DNA of 64,000 nt from Zygnema cylindricum (Eukaryota; Streptophyta; Zygnematophyceae; Zygnematales; Zygnemataceae), in contig JBBHKE010001556.1 of the NCBI GenBank assembly GCA_037447655.1, positions 276,224-340,223 on the forward strand, in the 5' to 3' direction. Of the stretch, positions 10,647 to 21,098 are shown piece by piece. A program made the position numbers and the translations under genes. The number at the start of each line of letters is the position of its first letter. Positions within the stretch are counted from its first letter, which is position 1. The notes below the pieces were generated by a model. The model had not been told where the DNA came from, did no database searches, and was given only the letters and a program-made list of their open reading frames with translations.

Positions 10647-12946
10647 ATGGCGGAATCCGCCTCCCAAAGGTTGGAGCTCCGACGAGCCATTCGTCATCTT
10701 CGAGACCGAGGCCTCTATTCTGCTGCCATGTGGTAATTTCTTCTGGGTTGCAGTGGATATAGACAGATTTCTGATAGAAATATTAGAAATGACTTTGTTT
10801 GTAGGGTAATTATATGCACGCAGTTAAAGGCGTTTCTGGCTAAAAATCATTGAAACCGTACAGGAATTTACAAAATCTTACAGTTTTTTTTTCTGTACGA
10901 ATAATTTGATTATTGCGTCAGTAACGCCAGTTACAAGGCTCATACTACTCCCCTGGTTTTCTCATTTTTAGCCCTCCGAGAATCAATTTTGTCATCAACA
11001 GGATTAATGGTTTTACTATGAAGCTTCTTCAGAAATGAAAAGAAAATGGTGCTTTAAGAAAAAACCAAGGAATGTTAACTTTGCATAGCTTGATAGGTGG
11101 ATCCAATTTCTAGGGTTTACTGCCTGGGCAGTTTAATTTCAAAGCTTAGTTGTTCTACATTGTAGAATCCCAGGAAAACGAATTTCATTTGAGTCCTAAT
11201 GCGATGGTAGGAAGGTCTCACTGTCGACTTCAGCGGCCTTTGGTGCTTATTGATCAATTGAATTAAACCGTGCAATTTATCTCCATTGAGTTCGATGCAA
11301 ATAGTGAAGTAAGACCTGGGCAGCCCTGTTTCTTTAAAGGTTTATATGTATGTTGTATGAAAAATTCAGTTTAAAGAAGAGATAATGGCATATTGGTTGG
11401 CTGATTGTCGACAGATATTTCAGTAACTATACTGCGCATTGCTATTAGTGTATTGGTACCTTATTAGTGTAAATGCCGAATCAGAATGTAAACCGCTAAT
11501 TTAGGGTAGGGAGACGTGGTGAATTGTAACTCACTCCCTAATAGTGTCACGAACACTGTTTTGTGACTTTTGGTAAAAAAAAGCCAGGATCGAAGCAATG
11601 TTATTAACACAGATAGATGGACAGTGTACTCACCAAACTTATACCTAGGAAGTTGAGAGGATATTGGTTTAGTTGATTTGTTTTGTGTGTGAAACATTGC
11701 AATGAACGAAGAATCTTTCTTTTTGATTTCTTTTCTTTTCACCCATCCTTGCGAACATCAGTGAAGGTTTGTTTTTTTCAAATTCTGGTAGAACATCTGT
11801 CTAAACCTTATGTCACTATCTTTATGTAGCTGTTTTTTTCTCCTCACAGTTGCTTGTTTTTTTTTCCAACTGATCGTAGCTTTAATAGGGGAAAAAAGGT
11901 GTTTCGAAATGGACCTTCTCTTAGTTTGGGTGTTGTACGCACGAGTCAGATCAGTAATTTAATTGAGGGTTATGGACTCCATAGGCCAAGTTTATACTGT
12001 CTGTGTGATGCATTACATTTTTTATCAGGATGACCCCAAAAAGTTTCTTGCTTTAGGCTGGTAAATTTGTCATTTCTTCTGCTAACCACGGCCCATAATC
12101 TCTTCAAGCCCAAATCAGCAAAATGCGGTTTTTTATTGAAACCCTTGGGTATAGATATAACTGTCAAGAACACCCGATATTAGGAGGCTTCTTACACTAT
12201 CTACTATATTCATGTTGATTCTCCTATGCAATACTGGGCGCCGAAACGGCAAAGAAACAGCAGCAGACTGTTTACCGTTACAAAATTCTGTTCTTTTCTG
12301 TCAATTATTTTGGTTTATGACTTACAATGTTCATCTTAGTTTGACAAGGGATTTTTCCAGACAGCTTCATTTTGACATTTGTACATTTATGTTTCTACCT
12401 TAAAAATTTGACTTAGCTGGTTCTTTTCATTTTTCCACCAGGCAATGTATCACAGGATTTACCAAAGCTTGAGTCATGTGCATGCTTTTCCTGGAGATGC
12501 AAGGGTCAATAGTTTGACAACCAAACACAGTACTTACTCTCACCAATACAACATCTTAAAAAGTCAAAATTGACTAAATGAACTTCGACCTGTTCCGTTC
12601 AAATTACCATTTCTCTCTGTCAAATTTTCACATTGTTGATTGCAGGGCCGCAGAACAGCTGGTTGGGCTTCCGGAGGTACCATCAGATTCCCTTTCCCCC
12701 CATTTGATTGGGAGCTTAGGGTCCAGTATAGGGCTATACCAAAAAACACCGATGGCCACTGACTCCTTTCCTGGAATAGCAGCCGATGCCGGCGCTTTCA
12801 AGGATGAAAATGAGGAGGAGGAAGATGATCGGGTTTTATTGGGCAAGGCTCTGTTTGACATGCGAGAGTATCGGCGAGCAGCACACGCTTTAAGGGGTCT
12901 CACGGGAAATAAGGCGTTTTTCTTGGGCTGTTATTCCACCTATTTG
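10647..12946 (+). CDS. APC8: Anaphase-promoting complex subunit 8 (CDC23), N-terminal exons only
   Basis: APC8/CDC23 is a TPR scaffold subunit of the nuclear anaphase-promoting complex, the ubiquitin ligase that degrades cyclins and securin. Exon 1 is 10647-10732 (28 codons plus 2 bases) and exon 2 is 12646-12946. They join through a split Trp codon into 129 residues. The block RAIRHLRDRGLYSAAMW followed by AAEQLVGL matches the start of plant APC8, and RVLLGKALFDMREYRRAAH is the first TPR region. The acidic stretch ENEEEEDD lies between. Donors are gtaatt and gtaagg; the acceptor is ttgcag. The frame is open at the exon 2 donor, but no later exon (expected to begin near AGEKRKEE in plants) was found before the next gene at 21.1 kb. 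The gene is therefore truncated, or has a very long intron with short exons I missed, or the assembly is broken. Confidence 0.8.
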
Positions 12947-13855
12947 GTAAGGTGATGACTGGCCCCACTGTAAGAGTCGCCCGAGCGTAGTTTGAACTGT
13001 AATATACAACGCGTATACAACAGGGTAACCAGATATAGCGTTTCCACTTGTTTTCGCACATTTGAACCATGATTTGGGATGGACATATCTGGTCTTTTTG
13101 TAGTATGCATTTGAAGGAGCAATTGCGCAGGAAAGTTTACATATTTGATCCGTTAAGAATGGGCCACACTAAGTAAATTCAGGGATGATTAGGAATTCCC
13201 TCTGTTCTGGGATTGCCTCTGTTCTATTGTTTCACGCCCAATGTTTGTACAGACACTAGGAAACTGAATTAAATCAGGGAGCATTTCACAGATAAAGAAG
13301 AGCATGAGACTTGGTTTCCTCATCTACCAGAGCAATGCTTGGTCCATAGCCAGAAAGAAGCCGATGCAGGTCCAGCTAATTGTGACATTCTTGGGATCAA
13401 GTTGATTTGCATACATTCCGGGAAAACTTTATCTACCATAGTAGTTCTGAAATCTAGAGAACTTAATCAGAGCAATTTTGAAGACACGTGTCTTCATGCT
13501 AAGATAGGACAATGAAATAAATCACCTGCAATAGTGGAAGTTAGCGGATAGGTTGTGTACTTAATCTCAGCTAGTAGGTCATGTAATGGGACGCCAGATG
13601 AACAGGGGAGGGAAGGGGAGGGGAGGAGGGTGCAGGTGGAACATTTTTTCTCTCTAGATACCTGTCATAGTTATGAACATTTCTGGTTCACTGTCTTTTG
13701 AAAAACAGATGTGGTGTTAGCAAAGCTCAACTTATGGGCTTGAAGTGACCTTCTAGTCTTCTGTCGATGGATGGTATTGCCACTCTTTTGTCAACTAAAG
13801 CTAGTTAATGAACTTGAAAAACCACTCTAAGATTATCCAATTTTGGGTCTTGAAG

Positions 13856-14063
13856 TATGCTGTGAATCGCTATCAGCGTTAAGAAATATATAGCGTGGGG
13901 TTTATTTTATTCTAATCTGCGTTCCAACGATGTGGACGATTTTCAACTGCTTGTCAAATTAGCGTCAAGAAAAACCGCTCTATTTACGCTTTTTTATGTT
14001 CATGGACCAGAAAAAAACCGGCACCAAATTAGTGTTATTATGCTAATAGCGATTCACGGTGTA
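13856..14063. mobile_element. Short TA-flanked MITE, about 208 bp
   Basis: The left end 'tatgctgtgaatcgctatca' and right end 'aatagcgattcacggtgta' are inverted copies of the shared CACCGTGAATCG terminal repeat. The interior is short and non-coding. Confidence 0.55.
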
Positions 14064-14089
14064 GCGGGAAAATACGTGAGCAAGTTGGC

Positions 14090-14660
14090 TCAATGGAAAG
14101 TGCAACACAGCACAATGCAATGTGATCCGATGCAGGTACAATACAATGTGAATGACGAGACAAAATACAGTACCAGAACATATAACACTACAACACACGA
14201 CAACACAACACAACTCAATACCTTACTAAACTATACAATACGGTACAATACAGTTCCGTACAACATTATAGAACAAAATATTCTACAAAATCAATACAGT
14301 ACAGTACAATATAAGACTGATACAATATGATACCGAACAATACAACACATTACAATTATATCCTAAGAGTTTATCAAAGAGAGTGATGGTAAACCATCTG
14401 AGTCCATGAGTACAAAAGGGGTGGTAAGACCAAAACTGCAAAACTACAGGCATTCATACAACACAATAGAATAAAATAGTATATCATATGCTACAAAGAC
14501 AACATGAAGTACATAACAATTCAATACAATTCCTTACAGTATACAGCATACCATACTATACCATATTGTATCTTCCTACCACACTTTACCATACCGCATT
14601 ATAACGTACCATACCATACCGTATAAGATAAGACAAGACTGCAAGACAAGATACTCCTCA
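14090..14660. repeat. Degenerate pentamer DNA (TACAA / ATACA words)
   Basis: Long stretches made of tacaa, ataca and accat words without strict periodicity. The 132-residue plus-strand frame across 13932-14330 is a by-product of this composition. Confidence 0.6.
14384..14448 (-). repeat. Fragment of the LINE 3' tail
   Basis: The words 'gatggtaaaccatctgagtc' and 'gtacaaaaggggtgg', then 'aaaactacag', match the inverted 3' end of the LINE at 53391-53455 (and, on the opposite strand, 50462-50562). This suggests a short 5'-truncated insertion. Confidence 0.55.
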
Positions 14661-15159
14661 CTATAATACCAGACAAGTTATCGTACATTTTTCGCAAAGT
14701 CTACCACAAGTGCACTTCTCTGAAAGACAACCTGACAAGTGCACACACAGAAAAAATGTTTGAAGCGGTGAAATTTTTTTTAACACTAAATACCGTTAGT
14801 GGTGTAGCGACGGTTGTAAACGTTTTGTTTTTTGTGACTTTGTAGATGTCTTAGGGTTTTGTGACATTGTGACGTCATGCTCACTAGTGACAACGCCGAC
14901 GTCATTAGTATCATAACTTTTAGCCATGGTTTCCCGATGTTTTGTTTGGCTTTTCTCACTCGACATACCATAAAACTACGCCCAAACGTAGAGATTCTTC
15001 TTGAGAGCTCTTTCATTTCGTACCAATGTTGTCGCGTATCATTCGAGGAAGAGGGAGGAATGGGAGACAATGTGAGAGGGAGGGGGAGAGGCGACGACGG
15101 TGTAGACTTTTGCGTAGGTACGGGGTCCCCGCATGCGCGCAACGGGCAATAAAAAAAGG

Positions 15160-15577
15160 GAATTGATCATAGCAGTGACTATTTTGGTTGCGCACAGTCA
15201 CTTACGTCATTTTGTCAAAAATGGTACGTTCGAAGTACACATTTGTACAAGTAAAGTACCGTTGAGTCAAAATTTGACGGCCAATCGGTTGGACAGTTTT
15301 GACTTTCAAAATATTTTTTCAAAAACTTTTGCCGCGCTTGCGAACGTCGACCGTCAAAATAAAATTAGCAATTCACATGGTCGGCGAACGTTTACGGTAA
15401 CAAAAATGCGGCAACCACATGTAAATAAAAGTGTTGCAGACAGTCACTTTTTGTCGTTACGTGAGCTCCACGGTGAGAGCACATTGGATATTAACTTCGC
15501 CGCGAAACTGAAATTTAGTCGTATAAGCGTTACATTGAATTTAGACGCAAATTGAAATGAAACCTCTTTAAACTGAA
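15160..15577 (+). repeat. Module X, copy 1 (420-bp repeat)
   Basis: It runs from 'gaattgatcat' to 'aacctctttaaact'. Near-identical copies are at 16450-16860 (same orientation) and 17083-17486 (inverted). The 140-residue open frame across it is not conserved in the other copies, so I treat it as non-coding. Confidence 0.65.
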
Positions 15578-15578
15578 C

Positions 15579-16238
15579 TACACTGCGAATCGTAATTAGG
15601 GTAAATAACGCTAATTCGGTCACCCTAAATTTCGACTCTATCACGTTAAATAGAGTAAATGATTCTAATATTTTGTAATTAGCGTAAAAAATTATAATAT
15701 AGGTTAGTTTCAAATATTGCGGAGTTCGGACGACGTTTGACTATGCAAAATTGTACTTTTATAAGTAAAAAGGTACAAATAATAATTTAATAGAATCACG
15801 CTCGCATGTGAACTTGCACTAAACAGAAAAAATAAATCGCATCGAAAAAAAACCCGTTTGCATAGCCCCGTCCGTCGAAAGCATTGTCGTCCGTGTGAAC
15901 ATTTACACAAATTTACATGTGAAAAGTTTATTAGTTCAACGACAACAATATGAGTTGAGACAAATAGTATATACAAATGAGACAAATAGTACTAACGTCA
16001 TAATGACGTCAAAATATACGGACTGACAGTTTTTGTTTGTTTACATACTTTAGTGTTTATAATTACAGCGCAGTTAATCATTGCCGACATAACCCAATAT
16101 AGAGTACTTAAATAAATTAGAGTAAACTTCCTCTGTGAAAAGGGTCTATCACAAAAATTAGCGTTTATAACTCTAATTATTTTTTTTATGTTTTTTTACT
16201 CTAATTTTTTCTTTACTCTAATTACGATTCGCGGTGTA
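15579..16238. mobile_element. TA-flanked MITE family 1, copy B, 660 bp
   Basis: It begins TACACTGCGAATCGTAATTA and ends 'attacgattcgcggtgta'. The interior is parallel to copy A and inverted relative to copy C. No coding capacity. Confidence 0.75.
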
Positions 16239-16254
16239 CTGTAAGTATTGTAAG

Positions 16255-17062
16255 GAAATATTAAAACGCACGAAACGAAATTTCGTTGTCAATGTAAGAA
16301 TGTTGATTCGTAAATAGTGTGGCTCGATATTGCCGCGCGTGACGACTCACATTTTTTTCATTTAATTTCAGTTGATAACTTTACGCCGGTTCGTTTTATT
16401 ATAGTGTACAAACTACAAAGTTTATATTGTTTCGTGCGTTTTAATATTGGAATTGATCATGATAGTGACTGTTTTGGTTGCGCACAGTCACTTACGTCAC
16501 TTTGTCAAAAATTGTACGTTTGAAGTACATATTGGTACAAATAAAGTACCGTTGGGTACAAATGTGACGGTCAATCGGTTGGACAACTTTGACTTTCAAA
16601 ATTTTGTTTCAACCGCTTAAAATTTTGCCGCGCTTGCGGACGTCGAACATCATAATAAATTTAACAATTCACACGGTCGACGAACGTTTACGGTAACAAC
16701 ACTGCGGCAACCACAAGTAAATAAACGTGTTGTAGACAATCACTTTTTGTCTTTACGTGAGCTCCGTCGTGAGAGCACTTAGCCGCAAAATTGAAATTTA
16801 AACGTCTAAGCGTTACATTGAACTTAGACTCAAATTGAAACGAAACCTCTTTAAACTAAAGTACTGTAAGTCTTGTACGGTAGTATTAAAACGCACGAAA
16901 CGAAATAAACTTTGCACAATATAATAAAACGAACCGGCGTAAAAATATCAATTGAAATTAAATGAAAAAACGCGCGACGAAATCGAGCCACACTATCTAC
17001 GAATCAACATTTTTACATTGAAAGCAAAATTCCGTTTCGTGCGTTTTAATATTTCCGTACAA
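16255..17062. mobile_element. Foldback element with ~190-bp inverted arms around module X copy 2
   Basis: The left arm (about 16255-16447) starts with 'attaaaacgcacgaaacga' and ends with 'cgtgcgttttaatattgg'. The right arm (about 16871-17062) is its inverse. Between them lies module X copy 2 (16450-16860). Each arm is itself bounded by inverted 'aaaacgcacgaaac' words. No transposase frame was seen. Confidence 0.6.
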
Positions 17063-17082
17063 AACTTACAATAGTTTACTTT

Positions 17083-17486
17083 AGTTTAAAGAGGTTTCGT
17101 TTCAATTTGAGTTCAATGTAAAGCTTAGACGATTTAACTTCAATTATGCTGCTAAGTTCTCTCACCGTGGAGCTCACGTAACGACAAAAAGTGACTGTGC
17201 GCAACACTTTTATTTACATGTGGTTGCCGCAGTTTTGTTACCGTAAACTTTCGCCGGCCGTGTGAATTGCTAATTTTATTTTGACGGTCGTCGTTCGCAA
17301 GCGCGGCAAAAGTTTAAGCGGGTGAAACAATATTTTAAAAGTCAAAGATGTCCAACCGATTGACCGTCAAATTTAGATTCAACGGTACTTTACTTGTACC
17401 AATGTGTACTTCAAAAGTACATTTTTTTACAAAATGGCGTAAGTGACCGTTCGCAACCAAAACAGTCACTGCCATGATCAATTCCC
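17083..17486 (-). repeat. Module X, copy 3 (inverted)
   Basis: Reverse complement of module X: it runs from 'agtttaaagaggtttcg' to 'catgatcaattcc'. With copy 2 it forms a second, larger inverted pair around the foldback arm. Confidence 0.65.
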
Positions 17487-18076
17487 TATAAAAATTAGTT
17501 TGTACTTTACCTGGTGCAAAAATGTTCACACTTGTGTGGCACTTGCATAAAAGTTTTAGTCGACACTTTAACTAAAATCGAAACTCGAGTCAATTTCAGT
17601 ACAAGTTTGAAGGTGAGCTGGCATGTCGTGGCAGTAGGTTGAAAAGAGAATGACGCCAAATTGAAGTACATTCTAAAGTTTAAAGATGACGTAATTACAC
17701 ATTCGTAGTACGGTGGGAGATTTTATCGTTGCATGTTCAATTTTGGAAGAAATCGTTAAAAAATTACCATTCAACACATTTGGTACTCTTTTCGTAAAAA
17801 TAACGTTGTTTACGACATGTCAGTGTTCGTACAAAGCGTCCATGCGAGACTTCATTTATACGACGTTAAGTGCATTTTGCATCTCAATTAGATTCAATTA
17901 GCTGCTAACCGCCGGAAATTGCGCGAACATTAAGTGAAAAATGTAAGGTAATAAAGTACAAAATCCAAACCATAAAATAGCGTTAAATACTGTAGCCTGA
18001 AATATTGATAAATTTAACTTTAATTTGTATGATTTGTACGATTTCCAAACTCAACAAGTACAGTATGCGTATGGAG
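17487..18076. other. No gene seen
   Basis: AT-rich DNA with no recognisable coding or element boundaries, apart from low-complexity words. Confidence 0.5.
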
Positions 18077-18380
18077 CATAGTTCAAAAGTAGGCGCTTTA
18101 ATGGTAGGCCTTTGGTCGGCGCCTTTATCGTAAGTTGTGTTATGGGCTTTTCATGTGATCTTCTTAGATCGCTTGTGATCAGCGACCGTCCGGTCGTCCG
18201 AATCTGACGGTGTAAATAAATTTTTTTGGTCCGAATGTTTTAATTGGTCTAACTTTTGGTCCGAATGTTTTAATTGGTCCGAATTGGTCCAAATACAATA
18301 TGGGTCTTAAGGTCATATTGTTTGTTTTGCATTCAATAGGCATATTTTGTGGGCCTATTTTCACCTACTTTTGAACTATG
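18077..18380. mobile_element. hAT-like MITE, 304 bp, 17-bp perfect TIRs
   Basis: The ends are CATAGTTCAAAAGTAGG and its exact inverse CCTACTTTTGAACTATG. The flanking octamers are gtatggag (18069-18076) and gtatcgag (18381-18388), one mismatch apart, consistent with an aged 8-bp target duplication. The interior holds repeated 'ttggtccgaatgttttaa' words. Non-coding. Confidence 0.75.
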
Positions 18381-18639
18381 GTATCGAGCAAGCCTCCATA
18401 TATTTGCAGGACCTTCGGCACCTCGCAGGACCCGTCCCGCACACCCAAACAACGGCCGTAATCGGGTATCTAAAACAGGGTTTATGTGTTTAGGGTCATT
18501 TTTTTTTGTTTTTTAATATAAAACAAAACAGAAAAAATAAAAAACCCTAAACATACGGTCGCGCGGAGATACTGGGAGGTGGGGGCGACGTGGACCCGTT
18601 CGCCGTGCGCGAAACGTTTCGAAAAGTTGTAAGATTCAG

Positions 18640-18738
18640 TACACCTTGAATCGTTATTAGCGTATAGAAATTATTAGTGTAAAGAAATTTTGGGGTGCCG
18701 ATATAGCGTACATAAGGCTAATAACGATTCACGGTGTA
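18640..18738. mobile_element. Very short TA-flanked MITE, 99 bp
   Basis: It begins TACACCTTGAATCGTTATTA and ends 'ctaataacgattcacggtgta'. It keeps only the terminal repeats and about 55 bases between them. Confidence 0.7.
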
Positions 18739-18914
18739 CATCACCCGGATGCTGTCAGACAATAACACCTGAAATAGTAACGATAATTACACCTGAAATT
18801 GTGGTAATGCCAGCTCATCGTACACTCGATAAAGTCAACACATAAATTGACGTTAGGCCAAAACTACAGTACAGTACGGTAAAGTACACTACAGTACAGT
18901 TTAGTAAAGTACGG

Positions 18915-19536
18915 TACACCGCGAATTGTAATTAGAGTAATGAAAAAATTAGAGTAAAAAAACAAAAAAAAACAATTAGAGTAATTGACGCTAATTTATG
19001 TGATAGAGCTTTTTCAACTATGAAGTTTACTCTAATTTATTTAGTTATTCTATATTGGGTTATGTCGGCGATAATTATGTGCGCGATAATTATGAACACT
19101 AAATTACGTAGACATACAAAATGTGTCAGTCCGGTGTAGTCTTGACGTCATTATGACGCTAATAATATTTGTCGCATTCAATGTCAGTTAATGTTCACAC
19201 TGACGACGATGCTGTCGACGGACGAGAGTTATGCGAACGGCTTTTTTTCGATGTGATTGACTTTTTTGTTTAGTGCGATTTCACGTGCGAGCGCGATTCT
19301 ATTAAATCATTATTTGTACTTTTTTACTTATAAAAGTACAATTTTGCACGGTCAGACGTCGTCCGTACTCCACACTATTTAAAAATAACCTATATTAGAT
19401 TTTTTTACGCTAATTAAACCTCACCTAAATTAGAATAATGAAAAAATTAGAATCGATTACTCTATTTGATGTGATAGAGTCGAAATTTCGAGCGACCGAA
19501 TTAGAGTAATTTACTCTAATTACGATTCGCGGTGTA
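18915..19536. mobile_element. TA-flanked MITE family 1, copy C (inverted), 622 bp
   Basis: It begins TACACCGCGAATTGTAATTA and ends 'attacgattcgcggtgta'. The interior is the reverse complement of copies A and B, for example 'gtccgtactccacactattt'. Non-coding. Confidence 0.75.
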
Positions 19537-21098
19537 GTATGATGTGCTCTATTATTTGATTATTTCTACGCAAATACACAAAATAGAATTGCTAAATTAT
19601 CGCGTACTCTACAGTAACTTTTCTTCAACGGTGATAACGATGAGCAGGGGCGTACGGAAGTGATGAGCGACTCAAAGGTGAACTGGAAGAACTGTATTTG
19701 TAAGTTCAGAACTTCAGATGCATACAATTGGGCATATGATACGCATACCATACGGGATTTTAGTGCGAGTTGAACAAGACGCATACAATATGATTTTTTT
19801 CGCGTCAGTTTCGGATGGACAAGATTGGGACTGCAATTCAAGGAATACAACGGACGACGTTTGTTGAACTAAACAAGGATGAAGTTACATAATAGTACCT
19901 TTTGTCTTTTTTTCCATTCTGTACCTTTTTTTTGCCCACTTAGCGTCAGCACCATCAACAAAAACCAAAAGTTACGCACGATCAACTATCGTAGGCTGTC
20001 GCGTATTTTGTAGACGTCTACACCTGTCACATATTTGAAGTAATGAAGGCGCAAGTAATGATTGACATTGGAACACTTTGAAAAGTACACCGTAAAATCT
20101 GCGCTAATATCCAAAGTAACGTTTCAAAGTTTCGGTTACATGGGAGCACGCCCATAGCATGTTGTATGCATAAGATATGCGTCATGTACATTGTGGTAGC
20201 AATAAGGCCCGTTTAGTGAAAAAGCCTGCTTTGGAACTATATGACAAAACAATTTAAAAGTAGGAATCAAAATCTCGAATGAAATAATCATTACGGTACG
20301 GTTTCCTATATTGCAGTACAATGTCGTACAGTTTGCGATTGCACAGAATTTATTGCCGTACGCTACTGAACTGGAGTCTTCATTTGCTGGCTTTCTTCTG
20401 GCTCTGGCCAATCGCCAACGTCCAAAAAATCAGATTCGTAGTACAAACGATTTTGTCGAATGACGGACCGTCCTGTGAACTCCCGCCTCTAACGGTCCAT
20501 TTTCTGCTTTCTAGCGCGACCTAATCTGTCGTGGGTTGGGAGCTGTACTTTGGTTTGTCTTACCGTATCTGATTGTACGAATTCCACTGCCATCTATACC
20601 ATAGTTGTAAAGTGCCAAAAACTGAGTCCATGGTATAAACCGTCTGCGCGTATTATACGCTTGTTTGACCCTTTCTGTGCTGTCATTTGTTCAGTAAAGT
20701 TCGAACTTAAAACGGATGCTAATAATTGCCCATGACCTCGTTTTCCGCACTTTACAACTCTGTACGATTTCTTTGTACGATTGGCTGAACCTGCTGCAGG
20801 TGGCCGTCCCCCAGCCAGCTTCCAACTATGGTTAAATTTGCTGCCATTTATTGTAGCCAGATTTTCCTTCCAAGATTTCGCTTTTTTGCATCAAGCTATC
20901 CAAGGAAGTAATCAATATGGCATTTTAGTGCTGTCGTCAAGCCCTTCCATTTAGGTTTAACAATTACAAAACGTCAAATCCTGCTGGTATGTTTCTGCCT
21001 GGTCGTCCGTACACATCGTTTTTGTTCGTTTCCGGGCATTTTGCATAGGTAGCCCTAGTTTTCCTCAAGACTTGCAACAGGATCCTGCGGGAGTCGCC
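19537..21098 (+). other. No gene seen; upstream region of PP2A B''
   Basis: Short open frames here resemble nothing I recognise. Near 20085-20160 a segment ('gttacatgggagcacgccc') weakly resembles one end of the Harbinger-like element at 5475-6113. The proximal part presumably contains the PP2A B'' promoter and leader, not resolved by reading. Confidence 0.4.

Larger units (their letters stand above)
12947..15159. other. No gene seen; MITE and low-complexity DNA
   Basis: I searched for continuation of APC8 and found none. The segment carries a half MITE near 12966-13070, a short G-rich patch near 13605-13640, and the repeats listed separately. Confidence 0.5.

Noticed and set aside
14786-15555. 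Overlapping 90-140-residue frames on both strands
   Set aside because: No similarity to known proteins. The 140-residue frame is not kept in the other copies of module X.
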